Positions 1-11,412 of a DNA stretch of 64,000 nucleotides are shown piece by piece. The stretch is from Tubulanus polymorphus (taxonomy: Eukaryota; Nemertea; Palaeonemertea; Tubulaniformes; Tubulanidae). The translations under genes and the position numbers were made by a program. The first letter of the stretch is position 1; each line of letters starts with the position of its first letter. Below the pieces are notes generated by a model, which saw only the letters and a program-made list of their open reading frames with translations, had not been told where the DNA came from and made no database searches. The stretch is taken from NCBI RefSeq assembly GCF_964204645.1, contig NC_134036.1:1922001-1986000 (forward strand). Direction: 5' to 3'.

Positions 1-120
1 TACATATTGCATAGGGATGTTTCATAAAAACATCTGTTAGAGGTTCTGTCATCGACCATGAGCCGGCTGAGCAAAATACGGTTAAACTATATATTTCAAG
101 TATGGGGGTACGTGTACAGA

Positions 121-350
121 GGCCTCAAGTCGGATCTTTTGATTCAAGAGTGATATATGTGAGTTGGATGGTACAGTAGACTCCGCTCAAGTCGGGTCTT
201 TTGACTTGACAGTGACATCTGAGTAGGATGATACAGTAGACTCCGCTCAAGTCGGATCTTTTGACTTGAGAGTGATATCTGAGTTGGATGATACAGTTGA
301 CTCCGCTTAAGTCGGATCTTTTGACTCGAGTGTGATATCTGAGTTGAGTT
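121..350. repeat. 60-bp tandem repeat, about 4 copies
   Basis: Four head-to-tail copies of a 60-bp unit, each carrying a block like CAAGTCGGATCTTTTGACTT followed by GAGTTGGATGATACAG. Copies differ by a few bases. The 83-residue minus-strand frame across it is only the repeat translated, because the same peptide block recurs every 20 residues. No similar unit was noticed elsewhere in the window. Confidence 0.9.
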
Positions 351-2030
351 CGACGAACCCTATCTACACTAGTCAATTAACTTATTCCAACTCAAAAAGT
401 ATTTCAACGACTTTCAAACATAAAATCTGCCGCATCGACTCGATCGCATCGTATCAAAATATTCGTTGAATAATATTTAAGCCCCTGCTTTATTATTTGA
501 CCCAACAAAACTGGTAAACCGTAAATATTTATGTGTTTGTCTAACTCTGCGGGTTGAAGAAACTCCACTTGAGAATTTTTTTCGATCAAGTGGCAGAAAG
601 TCTGCGCATATTGTAAACAAACAGTAACACGTAAACCGTATTCGTGGCGCTCGATAAAAATGGACCCAATAACACAAAGCATTGTACGATAGATTCTGTT
701 GACTTCTAAAGTTTAAACTATCTTCGAAAAACTAGATAACCGTTATTGTGAGTCTGAAAATATTCTTTTTCAGTAACCAATTATAGTTTAATTGATAACA
801 TCTAACCAGATATCAGAAGAAAATAAAAAGTAGAAAAAATAGTTATTTTATCCTTTTTCAATAATGATTGATGCTTGAATTTAGATACCAATTAACTTCG
901 ATTAGATTTTGATTTTTTTTTATGATAGTCGGCCATCAAAGAGAATAAAAAGTTAGTTTTTCCTGTTCTTCGATCAAAGCTTTTTCTTATAAAATCTAAT
1001 TCATTTTGAATATTGAAAAAAGAATTTTGTATCGATCTAGGCCGCTCACCTTTTGTCACTCGGCGAAATGAACTATTCACTAAAGTCCTAAGTTCCTGAT
1101 ACGCAACAAACGTAGCGGTTGTACTCAACAATACACATCACCGCGCAACACATCACCACGAGTGACCCTTTACTCAATGACGTGTTGGTATAAAGTCAGT
1201 CGCTTGATGTTCAGTGCGCGAGGCAAGGTGCGCGTCATAGCGCGACAGTAGCAGGTGCGCGCAGCGCGGTTTAATTCAAAACTCTAAACAAACACAGACG
1301 GCGCGCGCGATACGCGAAAGGTTGTGTGGGCTTTTCAAAACGTGATAATTCAAACATGACCTTGTCCCCAAAACCCACAACAATACCCACAAGATGTTTT
1401 TTTCGTTTCTATTTAGATACATCAAAGATATGAGGTTAGAAAAAGATTATTCAGGGTTGTATTTAGTACCAAACTTCCTCCTATTTTTCCCAAGGTAAAA
1501 TTTTCACAACCTGGCAATAGAAATATAGATTAACATTCGCGAATCGTTGGTGCCGCTTTAGAAGCCCAGAATTTATTAAATTATCGAACTTCTAATATAT
1601 ACACATGTTCAACATGCAAGTAGATATGGAAACCCCTCACCACCCCACCCCCGTTGAGAATTCCTGACACCTCCCTGTCGAGCTAAGCTGAGATTTAAAA
1701 CATTTTCCCACGCACCTAGTTATAGAACGCGCACTTCAGTATTTTCTAATCACCAGAAACAGCTTTTCTTTGTTCTGAATCCCAGATTAAATAAATATCA
1801 ACTTGTCTCCCGAGATGACGAAAGAAAGCCTTAAAAAAATTCGAATTAAGTGTCGCCAGGGGAACGGATTTGGTAGGCGATGACGGTGGGAGGTATTGTT
1901 GGTATCCCGACACCTGTCTCCTTTTCAGGACGAAGTTTTATTTCCAATAATAGGAGATTTATTTTAAAGCTTATGTTACACAGTAATCACGTCGTCATCC
2001 GACGCCATTTTGTTTCTGTGCGTGTCGTGT
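351..2030. other. Intergenic DNA with a CpG-rich stretch at 1195-1325
   Basis: No supported gene; open frames are under 95 codons and show no recognisable domain or splice-supported extension. Bases 1195-1325 stand out for dense CG dinucleotides, including GGTGCGCGCAGCGCGG, a GC-palindromic composition resembling NRF1-type promoter sites. No coding sequence follows it on either strand, so it is at most a candidate regulatory island. Confidence 0.5.
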
Positions 2031-2034
2031 TTTT

Positions 2035-2215
2035 TTTTGTCCAATTCCATTTGAAGTAGGTTCGAATCCCATTAAAAGCGACGAGCCAGTTTTTCTTTTG
2101 TTTTTTTTTTGCCTTTTAGACGTTTCGTGTCGCATTTCAATTTTAACTCCACTCCACAAGAAGGTTCGAATCCCATTATTACTTGAGATCGGAACAACAA
2201 GCCAATTTTTTTTCA
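2035..2215 (+). repeat. Two tRNA-type B boxes with T-rich tails (SINE-like)
   Basis: Two copies of AGGTTCGAATCCCATTA, starting near 2058 and 2163, each followed within 50 bp by a T-rich run. GGTTCGAATCC is the pol III B box (the T-loop of tRNA). No complete tRNA cloverleaf can be drawn and no convincing A box lies upstream. Decayed tRNA-derived SINE fragments are the simplest reading. Similar boxes lie at 10.9, 11.03 and 39.0 kb. Confidence 0.4.
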
Positions 2216-3325
2216 AAAGGATCATTCCTTTGTTTAATATACCTCTTAGATTCTTTTTTTCAATTTAAATGGATTGGATCATGTCCCGTGAAAAGCACAT
2301 CCACCACTCCACGTGACTCATGACACGACCATCACAGAGATCATTAAAATGTCAAAAAGGCTTTTGTCCGGAATTTGAAATTCGAGTGGCAACTTTTTTC
2401 AAGCCATCTGTCGTGATTCAGTTGAATCGTGCATGGTTTCATCAGAGCCGTTTGATATTTCAAGGATATTCATTCTAAGCCTGGAAATGTACAGGAGTTT
2501 GTTAGCCAGTTTAGTGACCGAACAATAATGCCGTACCTTATCATTTTGAGATTTTAGTCGACAGTTCAACGTTAACATTTTTTATGAACCCCCTCCTGTA
2601 AAAATCCTGGATCCACGCCTGAAGTGTACAGGAGTTTGATATAGCCAGTTTTGGTGACCCACTCATCACCTCTCAACGACTTTGGACTCGCAAAACTTTG
2701 TCCGATTCCACGGTTCGTAAGGTTTGATTCTAGTTTTGAGTTAACTCATTGAAAATGAACTGATTTCAACTGGATTTAGATTTCTCATCCATCTTCGCCA
2801 CCAATGCGGCTTTGGCAAAACTGTGAGACGAATAAATAGGTCCGGCCTTATACAACCCAGTTTTTTAACGAAATTGTAAGATTTTCTATTCAGCTACATG
2901 GAGGTATATATGATACTGTGTTGTCACGAAGCTTTGGAATCCGTCTTCATAAAGAGTGAGCATGAAGCCATTCTTCACTTGATCGCGGAGGTGTTAATTT
3001 GGCGTCGAGAGAGAAAACTGCCCCAATCCGTGCTAAAACCAATCTTTTTTCTATTTCAACTACCACGACGGCCCCACGCGAAGCTTTCTAATGAGTAACA
3101 TCGGAATTTCGCAGCCACTACCATCACCAGCCATCGCCTATACAACATCTGACAATAACTCCATTTCTTTTTCTATTCAAAATCGTCCTACGTATCCGAC
3201 ACAAAAACCCGCGGTTTCTTTCCCAGCTTGTATTGTTCGTTTCGTCGCGTTGGCTTCAATACGAATCATGAGTCACGGTTCGTAATGATGACTAAACGCG
3301 ATTAGGTTTAAAAAAACAAATGACA
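2216..3325. other. Intergenic, no gene seen
   Basis: Short frames only. Bases 2690-2790 contain a degraded copy of the GTTCCACAGTT inverted-repeat family (compare 50949-51056): TCCACGGTTCGTAAGG followed by GAGTTAACTCATTGAAAATG. Confidence 0.5.
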
Positions 3326-3329
3326 GTCC

Positions 3330-3592
3330 ACGACCTTCCCTCTCCCCTCTCTCTCTCTCTTTCACTTTCCCCTCTCCTCTCTCTCTCCCTCCCTCCCTCC
3401 CTCTCTCTCCCCGCCCCCTCTCTCCCTCCCTCTCCTCTCACACTCACCCTCTCCCTCCCTCTCCTCTTTCTCTACTCTCTCCTCTCTCTCCTCTTCTCTC
3501 CCCTATCTCTCTCTCTCCCCTCTCTCTCCCTTCCTCTCTCATCCTTCTCCCCCTCTCCCTCTCTCTCCTCTCTCGGACTCCCACACGTTGAC
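3330..3592. repeat. CT-rich low-complexity tract
   Basis: About 260 bp of almost pure pyrimidine on the + strand (CTCTCTCC and CCCTCTC). The 114-residue Ser/Leu/Pro frame through it is a composition artefact. Similar tracts lie at 37.0 and 37.45 kb; purine-rich counterparts lie at 19.4, 38.5, 40.6, 58.6 and 62.06 kb. Confidence 0.9.
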
Positions 3593-3814
3593 AACAAACT
3601 ATCATTCAGTTATGTGGTGTTAATTTACGTTCCCCTCCTCGGAATCGAATCAACCCGGAGATGAATCATCACCATCGACATTAAAACATCTTTATCGGAT
3701 GATAATGAAATTTTTGTCGTTTATTTGCAGATAAGCGGTTTTTACCAACTTTCGCAATACAATGACTTGGTTTCCAATACCATGCAGAGAGAATGCCACA
3801 ATAATAACGAAAAT

Positions 3815-3896
3815 TACTAGGGTACCCAATACTAGGGTACCCAGTACTAGGTACCCAATACTAGGGTACCCAATACTAGGGTACCCAGTACTAGCT
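3815..3896. repeat. 15-bp minisatellite, about 5-6 copies
   Basis: Tandem copies of CTAGGGTACCCAATA or CTAGGGTACCCAGTA, one shortened. Each unit contains the palindrome GGGTACCC. The minus-strand peptide repeat (SIGY/VLGTL) is just this array translated. Confidence 0.9.
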
Positions 3897-3899
3897 TCC

Positions 3900-5360
3900 T
3901 CAAACTTTACTTGGACGAAATTAATCTTTGTCATCTAATTTCTAATGTAATTTCTCATTCGTCAAGATGATTTGCATATTCAGAAATCGATAGTTAGAGT
4001 CTGAATTTATTTTTAAAATAATATTTTCTTTCTGACTTTACCCTTTTGTCACATTTAGTTTAAACTACGTTACAACAGCCGGCCTCTGATTTTTCAAAGA
4101 CAAATAAATCTTAATTCTTAAAGAATTAGATTTAGCTGCACTAGCAGCTGATGTTGCTGTTATTGAAGCTGTTCGGATCTAATCCACAATTAACGGATAA
4201 TCTCCTTTTACGACAGGTGCGCGTCGACGCCATTGTCACCGGTCAAACAGATTAACAGCCGGACGCGTAAATAGGGGATTAACGAGGGATTATCGTAGGT
4301 AACGGATTATAGCCAGTGTTATTGATATCATTGATGAATTGAAGCGGATTTATCCGACCAATAAGGCCTAGTGGACACAAAAGAACAACATACTTGCGGT
4401 GTGTACCGGTGATTGCGCAATGACATTGTCTATTAGCTTATAAGGAGGAGAACGGTTTTCACCTGCGCGCAACCAATATAAACTCCATTAATAGATTCAA
4501 TTGGCTATTGATGTCACGAAAAAAAGAACAAATGAATAGGAAACTGGACAACTTAATAATATTGATTCCAATTTAGGATTATTACTATTGCTCATAGGCT
4601 AGATGAAAGCTATGTTTATGTAGCCCGCGTAAGACCTATAGAATGTATGGCTATTGATGTCATGAGAAACTCCCTGAGTTTTCCAGATTTTGGGGAAAAT
4701 TTATCAAATTCCTTGCAGTTTTCTTCCAGATTTATCGATTTTCCTAGATTCTTCCGCATTGGGTTTATTGCGATCGGTTTGTTGAAGTTCAATATAGGTA
4801 TATAGGCTGGTATTGATGCAGTTTCTCTAGTTTAGTAAGGCGACGCCGTGTCAGTGGGTTGAGTTAAGAGTTACACTCGAAACTTGCCAGCATCATCAAG
4901 TACTTCCGCGTCTTTGTGAAGTTGATGCTCGCGAAGAGGCTTTTACATAATAATTTACCAGCGCGAAGAGTTTACCGTGAACAATAACGGAGACCTGCCC
5001 AATATAGCGCGGGTTAAGTTTACTTTCTCTATAGAATAAAAACTAGAAAGTATCTTTTCATCTTGCTCTCCTTGATTGTAGAGAATTTGCATAATTAGAA
5101 CCAGAGTCACGCGATGAGGCCTATCATGTAATAATGTGTATGTACAGGACTTTATCGGATATCGTCGCGACTCCATGGCGACTGGGGTTCTCACAGGTGC
5201 TCGTCCGAATTAGTTTCGTCGTAGTTTTAAAGCATGTCGTATTATGGAGGCAATTGTTTAGAAAAAAAGTGACGGAACCATCCCCACAATAAGGTGGCAG
5301 AAGGATCGCTTCTACCATAATCTTACGACATCTTGAAATTGATATAGTGATATACGTAGA
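3900..5360. other. Intergenic, no gene seen
   Basis: No frame over 80 codons and no recognisable domain. Bases 4180-4480 are somewhat CpG-rich and contain GACAGGTGCGCGTCGACGCC; the core ACAGGTGCGCG recurs at 17.98 kb and a near copy at 1.25 kb. Confidence 0.5.
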
Positions 5361-5384
5361 CTCTTCGAGAGACGTCTGCTCCTA

Positions 5385-5520
5385 AGAGAATCCCCCTATG
5401 ACATCACCAAACTGATCTATAGATAAAGATGGCTACATCTACCATAATCCCCCTATGACATCAACAAATTGATATGGTAGATACTTTCAGAAAAGATGGC
5501 TACCTCTATAAAGATATGGT
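5385..5520 (+). repeat. Dispersed AAAGATGGCTAC / CCCCTATGACATCA repeat
   Basis: Two copies of a block pairing AAAGATGGCTAC with AATCCCCCTATGACATCA. The same block occurs twice at 24.89-25.03 kb. Related single pieces lie at 12.5 kb (inverted, TGACGTCATAGGGGG) and 24.75 kb. It directly abuts the candidate peptide exon that follows. Confidence 0.6.
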
Positions 5521-5578
5521 GGTAAGGACACTTCTAGAAAATATGCTGCTTTCAAATATTTGTCGGAAGATAAAAAAA

Positions 5579-5815
5579 ATGTCTAAAGAGGAAGCATCAT
5601 GTGTTTGTTTATATAGGGTTCTGATAATTTTTGCATTTTTCATTATTTGTTCGTTGTCTGTTTCTTATGGCGAAAGCCTGAAGCTGCTGGATCCTATATT
5701 ATCTAGAGATCACGATCGTAACAATGCTCTCAAAAATGTCTCTGATGAGGACACGACGCAAATAGTGCGTTTAATAAAGATCTCGGTGAAAGAAACCGGT
5801 TTTCAATACGGATGA
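5579..5815 (+). CDS. Candidate small secreted peptide exon (unrecognised)
   Basis: A 78-codon frame, read from an ATG that follows a run of A residues. Residues 10-29 are strongly hydrophobic (LYRVLIIFAFFIICSLSVSY) after a short polar start, as in a signal peptide or signal anchor. The rest is hydrophilic and ends GFQYG before the stop; a C-terminal glycine is the amide donor in many neuropeptide precursors, but there is no dibasic cleavage site before it. The frame is open further upstream into repeat DNA, so a longer start is possible. A donor-like TCG-GTGAAAG near the end would allow splicing to an unseen exon. No homology is recognised; chance cannot be excluded. Confidence 0.3.
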   Translation: MSKEEASCVCLYRVLIIFAFFIICSLSVSYGESLKLLDPILSRDHDRNNALKNVSDEDTTQIVRLIKISVKETGFQYG

Positions 5816-5819
5816 ACAG

Positions 5820-7385
5820 GATGTCTATTGTACGACCTGGAGACCCACCTGCGCCTATAGAGAGATTGAGGGAGAGGTAGCCGAAATTTTAAACGGGGGG
5901 GATATTCTATTATGATATAAAGAATAATGATACAACCTATTATAATTATTTTCGATTGAGCGCTCGAAATAGTGAATCATCGTCCATAGGGCTTTTATAC
6001 AGTCTGGTGATTTGGGAATTATGATTGATTGATAGCGCCCGGGCGTCAGCCCACGCCCCATCCCCCCTTCCTCCCGGTATTTATAATACTCAGTATTTGC
6101 TCGCGGTCACAAAGTTCACAAACTTTCTGATCGAATCCGTTCATGTATAAACCGCACTATCCCAAGGTCATTCGTCAATCGTTCGGACGTTGCCGTTATT
6201 AACATAACGAACGAGATTGTTGTAGTATTCAAATATTACTCTTAGACCAAGGCTCGACGCCTTCCATTACAAAAAACCGGATGTTTAAGGGACAATGTAA
6301 AAACAAAGTCTCGCGAGGGATTTCTCCTCTTCCCGGCTAAACGGACCAATAGCTATAGGCAATAAGAGGTTTATGGTTCTCCCGGCTGTGGTGAACTTTT
6401 ACGAGTAGGTGGTTATATTGATTTTGCACTTTACAAACTTTTGTATCGCGACAACAATGGGAGTCGTTAAGTTTCAGTTGAATAGACAGATTTCAAATAC
6501 TGATAATAAAAGATGACGAGGTCAAACATTTTAGAGACACACATCTCAAAATTAAAGTACACATTCTCATCGATACGTTTGATATTTGAGATTGATTTTG
6601 AGATGATATTTGAGATTTTATGGAGGTCAATAGATTACTGATAATGCGTTGTTTACTGATTTGAATTATATGACATTTTCGACGAGGATGTAGCCCACCT
6701 GTGACGATATTGGTTAAGTCAGCTATTGTCTAAAATCAACAGTGTAGCCTAAGCAGTCCTATTATTGAAATCTCGAAAACTAGGTTACCTTTGGATATCA
6801 CTAGAATATCATCCGTCGGTAAAATAAATTGAGACAGAAATTTGAGATATTACGACGGCTATCATAAAAAGACATTTAGAAAGATTATCTAATTGAATCT
6901 TAATGACTTCAAACTGTTTAATTTCCAATCCAACATAACTAACCGTTATTCGATTACTGATTACGCAACAATTGATATATAAGAATCTGTGGTTTTCATA
7001 GCAACGTCCTATACTAAAATCGCCTCTGTTCATCACAAGTCTCATTTTCATTGTATCATCAAAATTGCTTCGAGCTTCGTGAATTTTACGTCCAATTAAA
7101 CTCGACACTTACTATAGCTATCATTAAATGATGATCTTCACTTAATAACGAAATGTCCAATAATTCCCTAGTGACAACGATAACATTTATTTTATAAATA
7201 GTGTGGATAATAATGGTGATAATTTAAACTTCTAACGGTTTCTAAAACTGTTGCATTTAAAGCGATGAATGTTTTGAATAGAATTATGTAATTCGTTTTT
7301 AGTATCAAAGACTGAAGGCCCCCAAGGAGAAGGAATTTGAAAGTCTTGTGGTCCGTTAGTATTCAACCCTATCTATCTATACGGT
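5820..7385. other. Intergenic, no gene seen
   Basis: AT-rich DNA with only short frames; the longest, at 6809-7108 (-), is 99 codons with no recognisable domain or splice support. Bases 6530-6620 contain short imperfect repeats of GATATTTGAGATT. Confidence 0.5.
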
Positions 7386-7389
7386 CGGC

Positions 7390-7630
7390 CTTGGTTTGGT
7401 TGACAAGGCCTTTGACTCTATTGCAATCCGACTAAAAGTTAACTTAAATCGTCGGTTTTTAACACACAAAAGGTCTTCGACTCAATTACACACTTCAAAC
7501 TCTAGAACAAAACACACCCGTTGATTTTCGAAAAGCGTTTGATCGGATGATAATCAACAGTTTCCAAGGCATTTTTTTTCCGCTGTTTTCTTCTTTGATT
7601 TCACTAAAGCGTTTGATTTTTACCCATCTT
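7390..7630 (+). pseudogene. Four degenerate repeats of a LINE reverse-transcriptase motif-A segment
   Basis: Short segments encode, in order, LVDKAFDSIA (about 7397), KVFDSIT (about 7468), VDFRKAFDRMI (about 7519) and FDFTKAFDFY (about 7589). DFxKAFDxV is the motif-A signature around the first catalytic Asp of LINE-type reverse transcriptases. The copies sit 50-75 bp apart in different frames, and no other RT motif (such as YADD) is found nearby. They therefore look like tandem or nested copies of one fragment, not a decayed full element. Copies 3 and 4 are also alike as DNA (GATTTT/C...AAAGCGTTTGAT). A fifth short match, FQKAFDKE, is near 8613. Confidence 0.45.
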
Positions 7631-8865
7631 ATCTTAAACTGCCTTCACTGAAGCTCTTGAAAGCTTTCTTCAGATTAGCAAACAGTCCTCTTTATAGACT
7701 TCATCAACACATTCGAGACCGTGTCAACTCTGAAACAATTTCGCCAAGGCGCCATTTGATCCCATCAATTAGAATCATTATCAAACCTCAGCTCACACGA
7801 GATCTTGCACCTCCCTGACGAGATCAAACCACTTCATAGCCTAGGATCCCAACAAAACCACTAAACAACGCTCTTCATCACATCATCACTACAAACACAC
7901 TCATCTGCCTGACAACTTTTGTTACTAACATCTCTTTCTCACGTGCATTCACCGGACGTGTTACCTATAGCGGCGGTGGTCATACGATCGCGAATAAAGT
8001 CTTTCAAACGGCCGCCGAACTTACAACAATTCCCGGGCAATCTATAAACTAGATTGTATACTATTATAACCATGGGTGCAAATTCTAACGGCGTAAATTA
8101 GTCAACGTCGCGATAATGATTTGGGAAATGCGACGCTTCTGATCTTCTGATCGTATTGCACCGAACCGGGCGGATAGCAACGACTATAAGCACGTCTTCA
8201 GATGCCTCAAAATTCTCTAAACTTGAATCCCTTCTTAGGAATTATCAATCTAAACACTAAGCACGAATATTAGAACCTTTTTTTTATAGAATATTTAAAG
8301 TTCATTTCCATGGTCTGACTTCTGACTTTCTAACAAATTTTTCTTAATTCAGGCTATCGGTTAGCTCCGACCAAATCTACCACGGTCTCAGCAAGTCTGA
8401 GTTAGGTAAGGTCTATGTGCATATTCATCTTTATGTCGTCGGCCATTTTAACTTTTCACATTTCAAAACAGACTTTACCACCGTGGAGAAAAATCTCTTC
8501 AATATATATATGCAAATTCGGCATCTATTGAATTCTATTTTCTATCTCGGGTAGTGAATGCATTTTTATAGTCGCTTTCAATGCGAGTAAGTTAATGCAT
8601 TAAAGCACTCGAGTTTCAAAAGGCATTTGACAAGGAACAGGATGCGGGTGCGCATACTTTACTTGATTCGAAAGATAGTTGTTCAAGCGTTATGTCTTCC
8701 TCATTCTAAACGACAGATATCTAGATTTTGTTAGTAGAGATATTGTATGACATTGAATATAGTGGCTTCCTATCTATCTAATGTAGGTATGAATCCGAAG
8801 GTTGGAACCACACCCTTTTAGATATTCGTAGTGTGAGGATGATTTAGCTAATTAAGCATCTATAA
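7631..8865. other. Intergenic, no gene seen
   Basis: No frame of note. Apart from the isolated KAFD-like match near 8613, the stretch shows no repeat or regulatory cluster that I can support. Confidence 0.5.
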
Positions 8866-10146
8866 TATCTGGTAGTTTGTAGTTCATTTCCAATTAGAAA
8901 TGTCTCAGGTGAAGCACTGAACACATGTGAAGTTTGGACGATCAGTTTTTGAAAGTGTGCTGATAAAATGTCTAATATCTGGTAGTTTGTAGTTCATTTC
9001 CAATTAGAAATGTCTCAGGTGAAGCACTGAACACATGTGAAGTTTGGACGATCAGTTTTTGAAAGTGTGCTGATAAAATGTCTAATGTCTGGTGTTTGTA
9101 GTTCATTTTCAATTAGAAATGTCTCAGGTGAAGCACTGAACACATGTGAAGTTTGGACGATCAGTTTTTGAAAGTGTGCTGATAAAATGTCTAATGTCTG
9201 GTGTTTGTAGTTCATTTTCAATTAGAAATGTCTCAGGTGAAGCACTGAACACATGTGAAGTGTGGACGATCAGTTTTTGAAAATGTGCTGATGAAATGTC
9301 TAATGTCTGATGTTTGTAGTTCATTTTCAATTAGAAATGTCTCAGGTGAAGCACTGAACACATGTGAAGTGCGGACGATCAGATTTTGAAAGTTGCGCTG
9401 ATGAAATGTCCAATGTCTCATGTTTGTAGTTCATTTTCAATTAGAAATGTCTCAGATGAAGCACTGAACACATGTGAAGTGTGGACGATCAGTTTTTGAA
9501 ATGGTGCTGATAAAATATCTAATATCTGGTGTTTGTAGTTCATTTTCAATTAGAAATGTCTCAGATGAAGCACTGAACACATGTGAAGTGTGGACGGTCA
9601 GTTTTTGAAAGTGAGCTGATAAAATGTCTAATATCTGGTGTTTGTAGTTCATTTTCAATTAGAAATGTCTCAAATGAAGCACTGAACACATGTGAAGTGT
9701 GGACGATCAGTGTTTGAAAGTGCGCTGATAAAATATCTAATATCTGGTGTTTGTAGTTCATTTTCAATTAGAAATGTCTCAGATGAAGCACTGAACACAT
9801 GTGAAGTGTGGAAGATCAGTTTTTGAAATTGTGCTGATAAAATGTCTAATATCTGGTGTTTTTAGTTCATTTTCAATTAGAAATGTCTCAGGTGAAGCAC
9901 TGAACACATGTGAAGTGTGGACGATCAGTTTTTGAAAGTGTGCTGATAAAATTTCTAATATCTAGTGTTTGTAGTTCATTTTCAATTAGAAATGTCTCAA
10001 ATGAAGCACTGAACACATGTGAAGTGTGGACGATCAGTTTTTGAAAGTGCGCTGATAAAATGTCTAATATCTGGTGTTTGTAGTTCATTTCCAATTTATA
10101 ACATCCTAAATTTTTCTGAAAGTGTGCTGATAAAATGTCTAATGCA
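8866..10146. repeat. 109-bp satellite, 11 full copies plus a truncated one
   Basis: The anchor GTAGTTCATTT recurs every 109 bp from about 8879 to 10078. Each unit also carries TCAGGTGAAGCACTGAACAC and GTGCTGATAAAATGTCTAAT. The last copy is internally deleted. Copies are about 90-97 percent alike by eye. The overlapping 62-87 residue minus-strand frames are repeat translations and change frame every unit, since 109 is not a multiple of three. One isolated, diverged copy lies inverted at 45.69-45.77 kb. Confidence 0.95.
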
Positions 10147-10425
10147 AGCATTTTCAGATATATTGTAGTTTCGTGTATATCTATAATGTAATGAATAATG
10201 CATGTAGGTTTTATCTGTGATGGGATAATTTTTCCCTAGACACAAAATTACCGGGTATTTATCGAACAAAGTGCTTTCACATACATGTGAATGACGTTAA
10301 TTATACCCTGTTCAAAAATTACTCGTTTCATCAAATACATATAATAACAATAATAATATAATCATAATAATAGCCTAATTATACATAATTGTCGTAATTA
10401 CGACTATTAGTAGGAATTGTTATTA

Positions 10426-10648
<223 letters not shown>

Positions 10649-10867
10649 ATATATATACTCTCTGCTTCGCCTATGTGGGTTTCACTCGGTGCTAACAGCA
10701 GCCGAATGAACCAATTATCTCCTAAAGCAGGAAGTAATGTGCAGTAAAATCTATAATGGCGGCTTTTTCGCAGCCATTTAGATGATTGGATGGACTAGAT
10801 CGAGGCCATGTCGTCGCTTGAGGGTCGCGCCTGCGACTAACACCCTGAGAATTATTTGTAAAAGTAA

Positions 10868-11062
10868 CACGACTGTTGCGCCGTGGCTGTAACGTAATTT
10901 CAATCAAAACAGGTTCGAATCCCGCTTTTATTTAGGAATTTCGACGTTATGCAAAGTAACTACGTTTTCCAACTAGCTGGTTCATTCTGGATTTTTTTTC
11001 TTGGTGGTACAGTGACAGTGCAATCAGGTTCGAATCCCGATATGATTGAGAATCTCGGCGTA
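10868..11062 (+). repeat. Two tRNA-like B boxes with possible A boxes (SINE-like)
   Basis: CAGGTTCGAATCCCG occurs at about 10911 and 11026. Upstream of the first is GCGCCGTGGCTGTAACG, resembling the start of the tRNA-Thr gene at 19.8 kb. Upstream of the second is TGGTACAGTGAC, close to the A-box consensus. A-to-B spacing is about 28-35 bp, right for a type 2 pol III promoter, but no acceptor stem pairs. Likely tRNA-derived repeat fragments. Confidence 0.4.
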
Positions 11063-11307
11063 TTTATTTAGTGAAAAAATTGCCAACTCTGACAATTTGG
11101 AATGTCTCGACAGCGAAGAGTTTATCAATCACACGATCAGGGCCTGGGACAAATTTGGAAAGAAATTGATTCTTGAAATCAAAGAATTATCTGAATTTTC
11201 GAGCTTCAATATAAATAAGATTTCACATGTATCATTCAAATAAATTCTTAAAAGAATTTTCAAAGAATTTGAGATTATGTTCCACTCATACCAATTATAC
11301 TCCATTT

Positions 11308-11412
11308 ATCACCCACTCACCCACACACTCACACACTCACGCACTCACACACTCACATAACCCCCACTCACCCCATTCAAACCCTCACATTCCTCCTCAC
11401 ACTCACACAAAT
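11308..11412. repeat. CACTCACA-rich simple repeat
   Basis: Imperfect repeats of CACTCACA and CCCACTCA. No gene lies between here and the region around 13.5 kb. Confidence 0.85.

Noticed and set aside
9015-10151. Series of 62-87 codon minus frames encoding similar peptides
   Set aside because: They are the 109-bp satellite translated; the period is not a multiple of three, so frames shift every unit.
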